A stretch of DNA of 64,000 bases from Anoplopoma fimbria (taxonomy: Eukaryota; Chordata; Actinopteri; Perciformes; Anoplopomatidae). Positions 48,599-62,370 of the stretch are shown in pieces. Made by a program: the position numbers and the translations under genes. Under the pieces are notes generated by a model. That model was not told the origin of the DNA. It ran no database searches and saw nothing but the letters and a program-made list of their open reading frames with translations. Every line of letters begins with the position of its first letter. Within the stretch, counting starts at the first letter, position 1. Location of the stretch: assembly GCF_027596085.1 (NCBI RefSeq), contig NC_072470.1, positions 2,891,532 to 2,955,531 of the forward strand, given 5' to 3'.

Positions 48599-50299
48599 CA
48601 TCTGAAATCCTGTAAGGAAAATCATTAAATGGACGGCCGTGGTTCTAATCTGGGCCAAAGCCGCTGTCATCTGTTCGGTCCTAATCCACATATCTACAGA
48701 TATGTCATTAGGATGTTTTGATATAAAACCCTCCATGACTACATCAGAGCCTGAGCTGAAGCATGCAGAGCTTTCACAAAATGAATCTGCAGCAATATTT
48801 TGCATATTGAACAAAACATTTAACATTAGAGTCTTGTCTTTTTTCGGTTTAATAAATAAACAATGTTTTATAAGGGGAAAATTAAAAAGCAGCATTTAAA
48901 AATTGGTTTTGTGCATCTTTGTCTCTTCAATTTCAAAATGTGACGCACAGCATTTTAATGCAACGTATCGGGGAGGTTTTCTTAAAGTAAAATCACTAAA
49001 TTTGGTATTTTAATTCTTTAATTCTTTATGGTCAAAGTTCTCGTTTGTGACGTTTTGCATTTGAAAGAAGGGATTCAGTTGGTCCTGATGCTCAGCAGAC
49101 CCGCCCTTAAAAACAGAATCCCGACTTTTTAAGGATTTGTTCTTGTACTGTGTATAAACGGCTGCAATCATTTAAAGCAAAGTTATTTTGAAATATTAAG
49201 ATTGACTTTTTATAAGTACCCTTTTCTTCTGGAGGTCAAGTTTGGAAAAGGATGATAACAGAGAGAGTTTTGCTTAAATGCAGGTTATTCTCAAGGTAAA
49301 CTTTGCACAAATAACCTCCTCTTAAAGATGTTCCACTTCTGCCTCTCTGAAGGTTTTCTTTTTATTTGCATTTCCAGTGTTTGTTAGAGAGCTTTTAAAA
49401 ATCTTCATTGTGGTTTTTATCTTCTGCATGTTGTCGAATGCTCACAAATGTTAAGTATATTTTACAGCGTTATCATATTTGAAAGCCTCATGCAGGTATT
49501 GCTGTTATTACTTTTAGCATTTCTCAATGAAAGAGTAACGGACCAGAACACGTGAAGCAATGCACTCAGTCAGGAAGTTAAACAGCTGGAGTGAAATAAA
49601 ACTTGTAATGAAGCCAATATGTTCGACCCACGAGCGGGGAGATCTCCGCACGTACATGTTTGTGCTCCAATTAAGGGTGAACAAAAGGAAAATTAGCGTG
49701 CATGTAGGGCAGCAGAGGAGGGGGGGGCACAGAGGGTGACCTCGTTGATCCATATGTTTTCACGAGATCCGTTCAAAGCATCTCATTTCTGCATGAAGGG
49801 ACTTCTCACTTTCAGGTCTCTTTCAACTCATTTTGGAGAGCTCAAACCTCTTAGAGACAAAGTTTGTGTCAGGAGAAGCAACAGGGATGAGGAGGAAAGA
49901 GGATGATAAATAATAATGATGGTCACTCCTGTCAGAAATGGTATCTGTGGGCAGATTGAGGAGTGGAGTTCCAGTGAGTCCTGAGGATCTGGCCCTCAGT
50001 TTACTGGTATATGAGCAGCTCTTGTCTCGTCTGGCGCAGGCTTTTGTTGTATGTGTTGCGCTGCGGAGTGGGTGGGGGGGCGTCTACCCCATCGGCCTTC
50101 CTATACGCCACTATGACAGTGCTCTCAAGAGCTGTCAGCCCACATCAGCAGCCCAGCATCCTGATAGCTCAGCCTAAATCACAATCAAAACTGTGGCCAC
50201 CACAACCAGTCAAATCAGAGAATGCAAAGACGCTGGAGCCAACTATCACCAAGTAGCTTTAAAAGTACCTCACAGGGTACTCCGTGTGTGCTGGAAGGA

Positions 50300-50560
50300 G
50301 TCCAAGTGTAGGGGCTGGGGGGATTCAAATGAGTCGGCGTTGGCGGCGGCGTAGCGTAAAGGGCTTTACGATGCAGGCGCACCATGTTGTGTGCTGTGAA
50401 CGTGGCGCGAAGAGCTGAGCGTTAAGTCGGCCATTTTAGATTTGCCGCAATTTGTAACGTGAGATCACTGCTTGTCACAAAGTCATGGCTTCCATACGCC
50501 AAGCCTTCGCCGAGCAGTCATGCAGAACGGGTCCAGAGCACGTCCCTGTTTTCTGTGGTT
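50300..50560. promoter_or_regulatory. CpG-richer island, promoter-like
   Basis: A locally CpG-rich patch (GTCGGCGTTGGCGGCGGCGT, GTGGCGCGAAGAGC) in AT-rich surroundings. On the minus strand it carries AAAATGGCCGACTTAACG, a YY1-like start context. It might be a distal promoter for pcbp3 on the minus strand or for a plus-strand transcript. Confidence 0.25.
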
Positions 50561-50733
50561 GTCATTCCTACCAAACCCCTTTCAGTCATTGCTCTATTTT
50601 AGTATCGTCACCTACAGAAGGAACGCAGATTTGTGAGCAATGCTTTTTGCCCAAACAAAGGAGTTATTCATCGGTGTATTTCAAGTTGAACGCGGCATTT
50701 GAGGTAATGATAAATGACGTTTTTGGTCAATGA
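50485..50733 (+). other. Unrecognised open frame, 82 residues, possible first exon
   Basis: Begins MASIRQAFAEQSCRTG and contains FCGCHSYQ and ICEQCFLP, giving two CxC/CxxC pairs. A GAG|GTAATG donor-like site lies at 50703-50704. It follows the CpG-richer patch directly. No downstream exon was found and I recognise no family. Confidence 0.15.
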
Positions 50734-51539
50734 CTAGCCCAGAATAAGGCCAGCAGCCGCGCTAATATCGGAGTGATGATAATTGGAATAACGATCTTGG
50801 GGGAGGGGGACTGATGTATCAATTCCACGTACCATCACGTTATCAATCCTTTTGTAGAAGAAGGTCCTTCCAGCTTCATAGTAACAGCAGATCTTCCAGT
50901 TATCATTCCTTTTTGTTTTATGTTTCATTCAGGGCTAATTCCTCAACAATAAAATCGCTCATGCTTGAATCAAACTCGAACAATGATGATCAAGAGAAAC
51001 CCGAAAAGCTAAATCGACTGACCGTAAAATTGACTATTCTCTGGGGAAAACCAAAATATTTCTATTAATATAGATCTATATAATATAATATTAATATTAC
51101 TTAAGATGACTTCGGGAAAAATGTTTACTTGATCTACTTCAAATAACCAGATTAGATAACGAGTCAATAAATCATACCGTGTCACAGCTCATTATGCAGA
51201 TAATGATTGTTCTTGACTGTGGGTAAGTTACCAAGTTAATGAATTATTGAACGGCATTACCCGGCCCAGCATGGAACAGTATTTCATGCAAGTTTTCAAC
51301 AGTTTGATGTTCGTAGAAGTCCAACAATGTGTTATAAAAAAAAGAAAAAATAATAATAATACATTTAAATACTAGCATTCCATGAAAGAAAATGCACACC
51401 ATGACTTAAGATTTACCAACTTGCTTCTTCATAAGAGCCACAAAAAGAGAGTTTACCTTTATGTAGCGCAGGATACAGTAGACGACCACTTTCGGCGTTG
51501 CAAGATTAAAAATCGCAAAGAGAAAATGATTTTTTTTCC

Positions 51540-51640
51540 CCTCTTCCTTTCGCTCAGCCCAGGACAAACCGTGCCACCCTATTGGTCCGTACCACGGGGT
51601 CACATGAGCGACCAGAGGAACACGTGACCGCTCTCGAAAT
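51540..51640 (-). promoter_or_regulatory. CCAAT and E-box cluster
   Basis: Minus-strand GGACCAATAGG (CCAAT box) lies near GGTCACATG...CACGTGACC on the plus strand, an imperfect inverted pair of E-boxes. It resembles a TATA-less promoter; no gene is assigned. Confidence 0.2.
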
Positions 51641-53267
51641 TAAATGATGAAATAAAAACCGACTGGCATCCTCTCAATGAGCACAGTTTTTGTTGCTGCG
51701 GTGCGATACTCTGTTTGCCGTACTGTTTGGTGTTGAGTGTAAATAGGCCGTATGATGTGGCGTAATCTGGGTGACCGTCACCCACAACCCTGACCACCCC
51801 CCCTTTCCACGGATGCAACAAAAGGGGGGCTTGCCCAGTGAGGCACACTGGCATCGTGGGGGCACGTCTGGGGATGAGGTGGTCTGAATCAGTGTAGCCT
51901 GCGGGGTCGCTCGTCTTACCCCTGAAATCCACCATCGTCCTTGTCATCGTTGATAACAATCGACACAAAACTAACCCGGCTACATCTTCAAATAATCCTA
52001 GATTCTGAACACGCTGACGTAATGTGCAGTCTCATTCAGGACAGTTGAGGAACTTTTTTGATGAAGCCAAACCCCTCAAAGAAGCAGAGGTCAAACCAAA
52101 CACACGCACACAAACATTTATACATGCACAAAACCCCAACAGTGCACAAACACTACACCATTGCATGCATATCCTCCCTGCTCCTCTGCTTTTTAATCTG
52201 CTGCTATCTGCGAGTGTGTGTGTGCAGAATTACAGAGTTTTGGAGGCATCCCATCCAGATTTTTCCAATCCAGCTCAAATCCAGCCCTCATGTCAGATGG
52301 ACAGTTGTGTGCAGAGCTTAATCTGACATTATTAGGGTTGGACGGCAGTTTAAACGGAAGCTGCCAGTGAAAGCAAACAGTGGGGTTATGGTGTCTGGAT
52401 TAGGGGCAACGCAGACAATGAAGAACGTGTTTCAGCTCATTGTTGATTGTTTTCATCTTGCACAGATGCTCTCCGTGCACAATCCAGTCTTAGTCCTGTG
52501 TCTAACAAAATGAAGGCTCTGTAATGAGGCAGCCAATATGCACGTGCTCTTAATTTGTTGTACCTATACAACACAGAATGGTAACCATGCCTCTTCCTAC
52601 CCATCCGACTGTAAAATGGCCCATGGGATAAACCACAAATAGAGCATTAAATTTGCTCCACATTAAATCATAAGAGGCAGAGGAAGAGTGTGGTAAAATA
52701 GAGCGCCACGTCAGAGGATATCTGCTTTGTATTCGTACGACAGTGTTGGCTCACCTTCAAAACCCAAAAGCAAGACTGGTGGCAGCACTGGGAAAAAAAA
52801 TCTAGTTTACATAACATCTTGTATAATTGAGTGAAGTCTAATCCTTATTAGTCCTAAATTCACTGTCCTCAGCCTTTGAGAAATGACTCATAAACTGTGA
52901 AAAAGTTTTTTATGGAGCATTATTAATGGCTTAGAGGGCCATAATAAATGAAAATGTCTAAATGAAAAATGAAAATCATAAATAATTCTCCACTGAATTA
53001 ATCAACAGTATTTGTGATCCAAAGATCTCTATATCAGGATTAAACCTAAAAATATAAATATCTTGTTTGATGGAGCATTCTCATCAGGCTCTTTTTAACA
53101 AAGCAGTTCTTCAGGTCAAAGGTCAAACGGCTTACCGGTTAAGATGTGGGGAAGCTCCTTATCAGGAGAGAGGAGGTGCAGTCAGGGAGTTAAGGACCAA
53201 GATGGCAGATTGTGGGCACACTAAAGGCTGGGGCAGCTCCCAGGGACCTATAAATTGACTAACCCCC

Positions 53268-53289
53268 CCCCACACACACACACACACAC
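53268..53289. repeat. Short (CA)n run
   Basis: A C-run followed by a CA tract, about 40 bp before the perfect palindrome. Confidence 0.8.
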
Positions 53290-53327
53290 GCCCATGGCCT
53301 CCAGCAAGGTGATGAACTGGTCCAGCG

Positions 53328-53387
53328 TGGCTATGAGGACACGCTCTGGTAAGGGTGGGCCCTTACCAGAGCGTGTCCTCATAGCCA
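53328..53387. repeat. Perfect palindrome, 28-bp arms, 4-bp loop
   Basis: The left arm starts TGGCTATGAGGACACGCTCT and ends GGTAAGGG. The right arm is its exact reverse complement. The loop is TGGG. There is no mismatch in 28 pairs. Confidence 0.95.
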
Positions 53388-56300
53388 CCCATGTGTCCTA
53401 TCAGGGTGCCAGGGTCCTAATGGAGGCAGAAGGGCGTGAAGGAGAGAGCGAGGTGGATCACAGTGACAAGTCAATCCAACTGATTGTTGGATGCAGGAGA
53501 GTTGACCCCATTAGTACCCATGTAGCGTGAAAACAGTGTGAAAAATGTATGCAATTCTGAAACATATTTGGAGGTGAATTTGATCTACAAAAAGTCTAGG
53601 TCAAGTAAAATTAGAACATTTACCAATTGGTGATTTTACAGTAACAAATTGTTTGGTATATAAAAAAAGAGAGTTATGTAAAACAACGTGTGTTAAAGCG
53701 TGAGAGTGACTGGTCATATTGGCTTTGAGCTATTTCTGCCAGACTTTTCTCTGCAATCAATTTTGATTTCCATTATTGACCAACAGCATGTAACCAATGA
53801 CGGTCAGAGAACTGGACCAAAGCCAGACAAATGAGGTTGGGTCTCAGTCCAAAAACAATTCATATTAATTGCTTTTAAAGGGTTTCAGATCTTTTACATT
53901 TTTTTCTGATATCCTGGTAACCATTTTATCTTCATCAATCACATGACTAATCAACTCGCAGTTTTGAAAATGTGGATCCTTGCCTGTAAAACTATTGTCT
54001 TGAAATCTACTTTAATATTTGAGAACATATTTTGGTTATATTTATGACGAATACTTTAAAACTCCTATCCTAAATAAATCCTTTGAACCCCTGATCCTTT
54101 TGGCACAAGCTTCTTCCGTTATCAAGCCAAAGCTACTCATCATTCCATATTCAACAGATAAGTGATTAAATAAATGATTATAAAGAGCAGACAAGATAAG
54201 ACCGCTTCCAAGTTTAAGTTTTGTTGAAAATGTCAGAAAGTTAAATCTGTCTCCTTGTTCCTGCAGCCTGGCTGCTGGATTCTGTTAAATGATGGTATTT
54301 ATTAAAAGCTGCTTTTCTACATCGGCCCTCTCAACTAAGTACAAGACTAGACAGAAGCCAAAAATAAATATGAACAATGTCGGGGGTCATCACTCTAAGG
54401 TTATTAAAATTCATACTCTGTGCACACCTTGAATGCATGTTAAGAATGTCATGACGATCTCTGCAATACTGCAGTTGTTGCTTTGAGATATTGCATTCTG
54501 GATTTTGGTGATGGGCCATGTTGCATCATAGCTAAAAAGACCTTTAAGGTACACTTTTAGATCTTTGTTGGTATGTTTTAGGACTTTGAAAAAAACACAA
54601 ACTAACTTTAAGTGCATGACATCTGCTACATTAAACTACATAGATGTGAAAGATTTTTCAAACCGATCAAAATGAAAAAAATGCCACCAGGCCCTGCATT
54701 AAAGAGTATTCAGATAAGTATTGTAAAGAATGAATGTATACGGCAATAAACAGAGAAAGAAGCTATACTTAAACATAAATAAATGTATTCTAAAAGGAAA
54801 TATAGAAGCCCTTTTGAACCCTTTCCATTTAATAACCTAACAATCTTCTTTTGATGTTCAGTGTTTATCCCCGACAGCCATAACTGCAGCACTCTTGTGT
54901 CCTGGGAACAATAAACCTCCCGTAAGCGTTCAGCACGCTCTAAAAAGCCCTCGCCCTTAACTCTGAAGCTGCTCCACACAAAGCAAAACTCCACGTTCCT
55001 AATGGAAAACATCGCCTGACCCTCTCCGCCGATGTGGTCAATGCAGCCAGTAATGGGTCCACACTGCCTCCTGGCAAAAACCCATGATGAATAGACTTCT
55101 GTTTGGTGAGGAACTTTTGACTGAGTCTGACTCCTCCGGGCTCAAACACTGTGTTCCTGCTTTGTTGGTGTACAAAGAAAGAAGATGTGGTACCATGCAG
55201 ATGCAGGATGCAACATTTATTTATGAGGAAGTTTAGTTTTTGCAGGGCCACCAAAGCAAACACATCAAACACAAGAGACGACGTATTAAACATTGATGAG
55301 CATGTAGGGAAGCTGTCCGTCCCGTATCAATCCAACAAGCTGTTTTCTGAAGGAGGGTCAATTAAATATTAACCTTGATTTTCTGTAGAGATTTTGAAGA
55401 TGATGTTGGAGAAAACATTTTGAAAACTTATGAGTAGTTCGACCTTTTGTACCACTATACACTAGACTTTTATTTACCGTCATGCTGCAAATCACTTTGT
55501 CTATTTTTCAGCCTCTTCCTGCTCATAACTACCATTGATTCAATAACCTCTCTTAAAACAAGGAAAGCCAAAGACAGATTAAGATCAGAGTGGAGAAAAA
55601 TAGGAACTTATAACTTACTCATGCAGGTACTTTAAATAACATTTACAAAAGGATGAAAGAAGGAAAACAAAATTACGACTTCAACATTTTAAAAGAAATC
55701 TTGCAACTTACCTTGTTTTTTAAAAAATGTAGAAGATGATCCTTATATATTTTGTTTTCAATATTTTAAGTCACCCATTGGTGGAGTGTGTTATTGTACC
55801 AGGCTGTAAACAGTTGGACATTTAAACATAGCGGTTTAGGCCTGCTTATCCAAAGAATGTATTTTGTTTTATCTTCTGCCTTTGAAACCTCCATTATGCA
55901 GTATTTCATATATCAACCTTGAATGAAATGACTGTGCATTGTCCCTTGTAGTCCCAAACTCATTGATAAATAACCCGACAATATCAGCAGCTTTTATAAA
56001 TTTGGTCCTCTTGGTTCTTCCTTTTCTAATGGAACAATAGCAGTTGACTTGCTCATCTTCAATAACACAACAGGCTTTGTGGATTCATGTTGTTGCTTCC
56101 ATATTCAGTATGTTTTGTTCCCACATAGATGCACAGAGGTGTGTTAAAAGTAACCTAACATTTCTCAGGGTGTCTGCTTCAATCCCAGGATTACAGGACA
56201 GAACATTGCTGTTGAATCATAACAAAGTCTGTACGACTGAATCTATTTTAATCAACACAATGCATCGACACGTGTGCTCCTCTGGAACAATCCCGATAGG

Positions 56301-57195
56301 ATTTAGACCCGACCATCAGATGAGATCTGACATGTTAAGACGCCGGGCACATACAGCTGTGAAATCAGATGAGGATGACGAGCAGGGCAGCCATGTGCTG
56401 AACTATGGTGATATGAGCCAGGGGGATTATGGGTATGCTAACTGCAGGGCAGGCGGTGCAAGAAAACACATCTGGGATGGAGGTGATTTACAAACAAAGA
56501 GGTCTGATGAGGAATAAATCGATGGACAGATGGATGAATAAATAAAAGAGAACACACATAAACTCATGGATGACTGGTGCGTTGCAGCGGCAGAGCAAAC
56601 CGTTTTCTTAACTCGTTCAAAGAGCGCAGTGATAGAAATCGGACCTGACCATGCCAGAGGCCGGAGACGAGACACACTCCCACACACACGGAGCAGCACT
56701 GAACCTCAGAAGGACAGTTTCTGACGCTAGCAAAGTTAGAGGGCCCCGTAACACACAAACACTGAAGACGACCTCAGGGGCCTCAAGAAAGAGGAGTCCA
56801 CTGACACAGCCACACTGTATTTATTAAATATTAAATGTGCAGATAGATTGTTTTTGCATGCAGTAGACATACAGTTTATCAGGCATAAATTATTAAATTA
56901 TAGAAACTGATTATAGTTCACTAGTGTCTGACCAGGGAACCTGAATGGGGAAAATGCTGTGCAGAAAATTAAGGATTATTGGCATTTATTTGGGAATAAT
57001 GATTCATTAATTTTAATTGTTTGGCCTGTAAAACATCACAACAGTACCAAAATCTTCAGTTTATTTAGAATTAAACTGCAGAAATGTATTTATTTTTAAA
57101 TTATTGAAACAATTACTCAACTATCATAATAGTTGCAGGTTATTTGTTTTGTTCGATTTATCATTTCAGCCCCAGGATTAATTATTTAATGAAGG

Positions 57196-57224
57196 ATAAT
57201 AATAATAATAATGATAATAATGAT
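57196..57224. repeat. (ATA)n microsatellite
   Basis: AAT/ATA trinucleotide tract with ATG interruptions. Confidence 0.8.
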
Positions 57225-58166
57225 ATGTAACTTATTCAGGAGATTTTGCTGTTTAAACTCAATGGAACAATATTAATAATGATATAAATGGTTAAATGAG
57301 TGCATGAATTGATTACAATGACTAACTTATATATAAATGGAAACTGTCAGCATGTCTCCAATATTAAATATGTCTCTATCATCAGGACCATAGATTTCAT
57401 GATCAGGATTCATTTTAAATTATTATTTGTGGACTCTTTCTTTTTTTTTTTAAATCAGTTATCACATTCTGCTGTGAAACTGTTTTCTTTATCTACCAAC
57501 AGTTTTTGGGGCCGTCTCTGAGCAGAAGCATTAATCACGAACTGGAAGGAGTTTAAATCGTCTTGGTTTGCGATGAAGAGATGGTGTGAGGACTTTCTTG
57601 ATCTGTTAATCGTGCAAAGCTCAGCTGGTTTTCTCAAACACTTTGATGAGAGTCTGATGCAGCCACAGTAAGCTCCGCCTTCCTCCTGATCTCCTAGTTT
57701 CTCTCATTGCTGTGTCATTTGTCATATTTTGTCATTAAATCTTACTAGGAAACACTTTAGATATTGTATCCCAAAAATACAACAGCAACAAAAATGGGCC
57801 CCATCAGTTATAGTAGCTGAAAATACAACAGAATATAATAAAGAAGCTCAAATGGTCTCAGGTTTATAATTCAGTGTTGAAGTCGACAGTTTTTTGGCTG
57901 CAGCTCCTGCGGGGGGAAAATACTCCTTTCTGTCAAGATGACAGATTAAGAGCTATGATACATCTTGTCTCTGTCCTTGTTGCTAAGCACTCGTTGTCAT
58001 GGGATGCTAGCGATCACCTGTCAATCAAACGGTTTGAGTGTGACTGTAAGTACTTTAGGATTTTATGGAGTTTTTTTTAAAGCAGCACTGAAACCCATTG
58101 TGCTTAATGACTATATAGAGCATGTATATACAGTGAATACTCTCTTTTTTTATACATACTGTATCT

Positions 58167-58285
<119 letters not shown>

Positions 58286-59100
58286 CCTCCTAGCTGAAGC
58301 TGCCAGTGTGGCAGAACCAGTTGCTTTGACAAAGGACACAAGTTCCCCTGGGTGTCAGTGGGACTGAAGCCTTGATGCCCTGAATGTACTGGAAGTGTCA
58401 CCGTTGACTCATGTTTGAGTGTCTGCATCGGGTTTGCAAAGGGCCTGTGTGGCCTTCTTATTCTATACTTGTGTGGACCGAATGTGCTCATTATTCAGGG
58501 ATCTCCTATATATATATATAGTCCAATGTGATTTAGTCACATGTTAAAGCAGATTTAAGGATTTATTTTACCCAAATCCCAGATTGATATTTGTGAATAT
58601 TCTGATAGATGAAGTAGCTCAATGAAGCTCAGAGTTTTGCTAAATGTGGTAACTCACTTTGCATTTCTGTTTTTTTAGTTTTTCACCACTAACGGCTCCT
58701 TTCCTGTATAGGTGCAATACATCTATTCATTCTCTATTTACTACAAATTAAAATCAAATAAGGCTGAGGTCTGTATGAAACTATAATTACGTGCATTAAT
58801 AAAAAGCTGAAACATAACCCTCATTTGTTTTTATGTGCGGACATGACGGTCTGGTCAGTTTTCTCTTCTCTTTGTCAGGCGTCAAACTACCAACCTTATT
58901 GTGTAAAAGCCTGGTGGCGTCCTGCAGCACGGACGTGGTCACAGACCTTCCTCGTGGCTGCAGCACCATATGTGGAGCTGCTCACTTAGCCTACGCGTGG
59001 CTGGCTTTCATAATTAGCAAAGGAATTTAAAAAATAAATAAATCTATAATTGGGCCTTGTGATTTCAAGCATTCATCTTCAGATCCGGCGGTTGTCACGG

Positions 59101-59142
59101 ACACGTTAACGTGTGAAATACAAGAAAAGAAAAGAAAAGAAG
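59101..59142. repeat. ACACGTTAACGTGT palindrome and (AAAAG)n run
   Basis: A 14-bp perfect palindrome at 59101-59114 is followed by about four AAAAG units (59122-59142). Confidence 0.8.
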
Positions 59143-60075
59143 ACTCTGAAGTCATGTGGGGCTAGTGTTTGAATTAAAGCGTCATAAATGAACAGTCCAA
59201 CATCAGCAGGGAGCGTTTGTGGTTTTGAAATTCTCGCCGTCATCATCATGTTTTTTGTAATTTGCATTCACATCTCTGAGGGAGACTGAAAGGAAGCGTA
59301 ACCCACTCAGCTGTGGATGATTGGAATGAAGCCTGCAGCTCTGTGCTTTTTATAACATTTATTTGTTTTTTAAAAGTAGTGTTAAAGCATAGCTCGTAAA
59401 GTTTAAGTAAATATGGTTTTGGTGGATGTTTTAAGCACAAATGTGCACGCTCAAACCTCATGTTGATATACTGTTTTAGTTTGAGAGCTAGTAGCGCGTT
59501 TGGTGTTCATGCTTCTCTGAGGATGAACCCTGACTTTTCCTTTTTTAACCACTCTGAGGTTAACATTCGTATCTTTGAGTGAAATTTCACGACAAATATG
59601 CAATTTCTTGCCACGATATTTGGTGCAGATGTTCATGTTTTGATGCAAAGCTCTAATGTCCAGTTTCCCCTCATCATTGAATGCATCTTGTGTTGTGAGG
59701 GGGTGGACGCTGTTTTAAGAAGCTGCTGATGCATATAAAAGAGAAAAATTCAACTAAGATGTAGTGATGTGTTCACTGTTACTAGACTTAAGGCCCATAT
59801 TAGTTAATAATTTGTATTTAAAAAATGTAACTATTAAATGAATGGTAAACCCTGGTCATAAGAATATAGATGGTCCTTTCATTTAGTCTCCTCTTGAGTG
59901 CGTTTTGTAATCACTGTTAAATATTTTGACTCCAGCTGCTGCCGTTAACACCACTGACACGTCACAATCCCTGAATGTTGATTGCTGGTGTTTTACAGCC
60001 GACGGCAGACGAATCCTACTGTACATCTGCACAGTGATGTGGTTTGGCCTCGTTTCTCTGAGCCTCTACTGGATG

Positions 60076-60115
60076 TGCGTGTGTGTTTGTGTGTTTGTGT
60101 GTGTGTGTGTGTGTG
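60076..60115. repeat. (TG)n microsatellite with TTTG interruptions
   Basis: A TG tract broken twice by GTTTG. Confidence 0.85.
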
Positions 60116-60720
60116 CTCTGCTGGAGGAAGATAAGATCTGAAGTTGGTTGGTTTAATATCTCGGTGTTGCCAAAGGACGGATAATGTTCTGAAGGCTGCT
60201 GGCTCCCCTTGGTGGAGAGAGTCGGTACACATCAGGAGTGAACATCTGTAATCTGGTTGTCCTCATTAGGACGTGGAGACACGTAATCTGGTGTCACATA
60301 TACAGATAATAAAACATGTTAATGGTCAATTAAAGACAGTAGAATCATTTATTATCTTAGCAATTATCAGAAAACTCCATCATCTAAAAAGAATAAACTC
60401 AGCATAAATCACAAAAACCTTCAGAAATTGTGTGATAATCAGGAAACAAATTGATTATATTGGCATCTAGATTGATTTTTGAGCCTAACTAAAAATAAAC
60501 TCAAGAAAAATGAAAGAAAAATGTCCTGTCATAAGTTCTCCTTTATTGTTCTATTCAGAGCAGAGGTAAACTTTTATCTTTTGACTTGAGGGCTTTTTTC
60601 TTTCTGAGCATCACTCCGGAAAAAAACACATTAGCATATCAAAATAAACAAGAAGAAAGTAAAACTCTTTTGCCAACACGTCCTCCTGGGAGCAGAGACA
60701 GGAAGCAGGAAAGTTTAACT

Positions 60721-60740
60721 TCAACAACAACAACAACAAC
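60721..60740. repeat. (CAA)n microsatellite
   Basis: About six CAA units ending in CGAC. Confidence 0.8.
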
Positions 60741-62049
60741 GACATCTGCAATAAACTGTGATGGTTTTTGATTTTAAATTAATAAAATTAAACAGTCACA
60801 CAGCAAAACAGAGATGCATTTAATCACAATTAACTATGGAGTGTAAATAATCAGAATTAAGTTTATTTTCAATCATTGAAATGGACGATAACCTTTTTTT
60901 CACTTTTCCTATCAAAACAACAAGCAATGAAGCTAAAAGTATAAATAATTTAGTATTATTACAAATTATTGTGGACTATTTCCTTATCATTATTTTACTC
61001 TGACTTTCATTTCAGATGTGTTTTTTAAAAACAATTGCACCATCTGGCCAACATATAAACAGCTGTAAACAAAGTGCAATGGAATAGAATGGGCCAACAA
61101 AAGCATAAAATAAAAGTTGAGAAGTCATCTTAAAGATTTCACTGATTCTGCAGTTTGTATGTTGTGCAGCAATGACTTTTGGGGTAAAATAATCATCTTA
61201 AAAGGACATTAAATAAAGCTATTAAGGTCTCTGTATCTGTTGTGCAGTTTACCGGCCAGCTTGAAAACTTTTTTTTTTCTTAACTTCACTGCTTTTATTG
61301 ATGCTTCCTTCCTTCTCTCTTCCTTGTGGAGCTCAAACATCCTTTACACCTGCAGATGATTCAGCTTTTTCTGGGGGACCCGAGGCATTCCCAGACCAGA
61401 TGGGAGATTTAAACCCTCCAGCATGTTCTTCATCCTCCCTCAAAATAACCGCCACAGGGAGGCGTCCTGCAGTCCTGGTGTGTATAGATAATTTATTCTA
61501 TCTCTTATTTATCTGTGACACCACTGACTTCAAAACAAAGCTTTAAAGTTTCTCCACTCTCCTTTGTCTTATGTTTATATTTTTGACTGTTAGTAGATTT
61601 AGAAGTGACAGACAGAAATAGTGATGTCAAAGTGATCTAAAGTGACACATTAAATATACTTTGTGTCAATATTGCATAAAAACTGTTGATCAGGTTTTAA
61701 GTGTACAGTGTTTGGTGAACATTCTGGATAAGTTACACAATGATGTCAGCACCTCAATCAAACTCAGAATGCATAAAGAGCATTTTGATTATAGATTTCT
61801 TTTGTGTGTTCTGTTGATGCGACACAGTAGAAGAGAAGCTGCTCACAGCTGCAAACAATCACAGCGAATTATGGTGCTGGTGAGACAGCTGGAGGACGGT
61901 TATGGAAAACAAAATATTCATTTTTTTGTGTTGAATGTTTGATTGACAATAACGTTGTGAAGTTGCAGCATCAAATCCTGCTTCATGCTCTCGTTATGCT
62001 AAATTGTAAATTGTGTTGATTTCTTAACAAAAACTGCACACAGATATTA

Positions 62050-62370
62050 TAAAGTATGCACTGTGATAGAATGAAACTACATTTACTGAAGTACTGTACT
62101 GAATTACAAAGTGTAGGTACTTTACGGAGTATTTCCATTCTATGCTGCTTTATACTTCTACATCTCAGAGGTGAATATTGTACTTTTTACTCTTACAGCG
62201 TTATCATGTTTTATACATTAAATCTTTGAATGAAAAGAAGCTATCGCACATAATATAATATTATAATATCATGTGCGATAGTAAAACACTCACAAGGGTA
62301 ATCTTTCCTCATTATGAGTACTTAATTCTGATTATCATTTTCAATGCAGGACTCTTACTTTTAAGAGAAC
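62050..62370. mobile_element. Dispersed AAGTACTT-type teleost repeat with AT palindrome
   Basis: Contains TACTGAAGTACTGTACTGAA, ATTTCCATTCTATGCTGCTT, TTATACTTCTACATCTCAGA and TTTTCAATGCAGGACTCTTA. CTATCGCACAT (62241-62251) pairs with ATGTGCGATAG (62271-62281) around an AT-rich, nearly palindromic centre. Confidence 0.55.

Larger units (their letters stand above)
43592..50280. other. Region upstream of pcbp3
   Basis: No named gene. One stretch (44072-44446) is open on both strands over 260-375 bp but matches nothing I know. The rest is AT-rich unique-looking sequence. Given the large 5' introns of PCBP3 genes, this may be intronic. Confidence 0.4.

Noticed and set aside
56044..56517. 157-residue plus-strand frame
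   Set aside because: No recognisable motif, composition like non-coding DNA, no splice or promoter context; probably chance.
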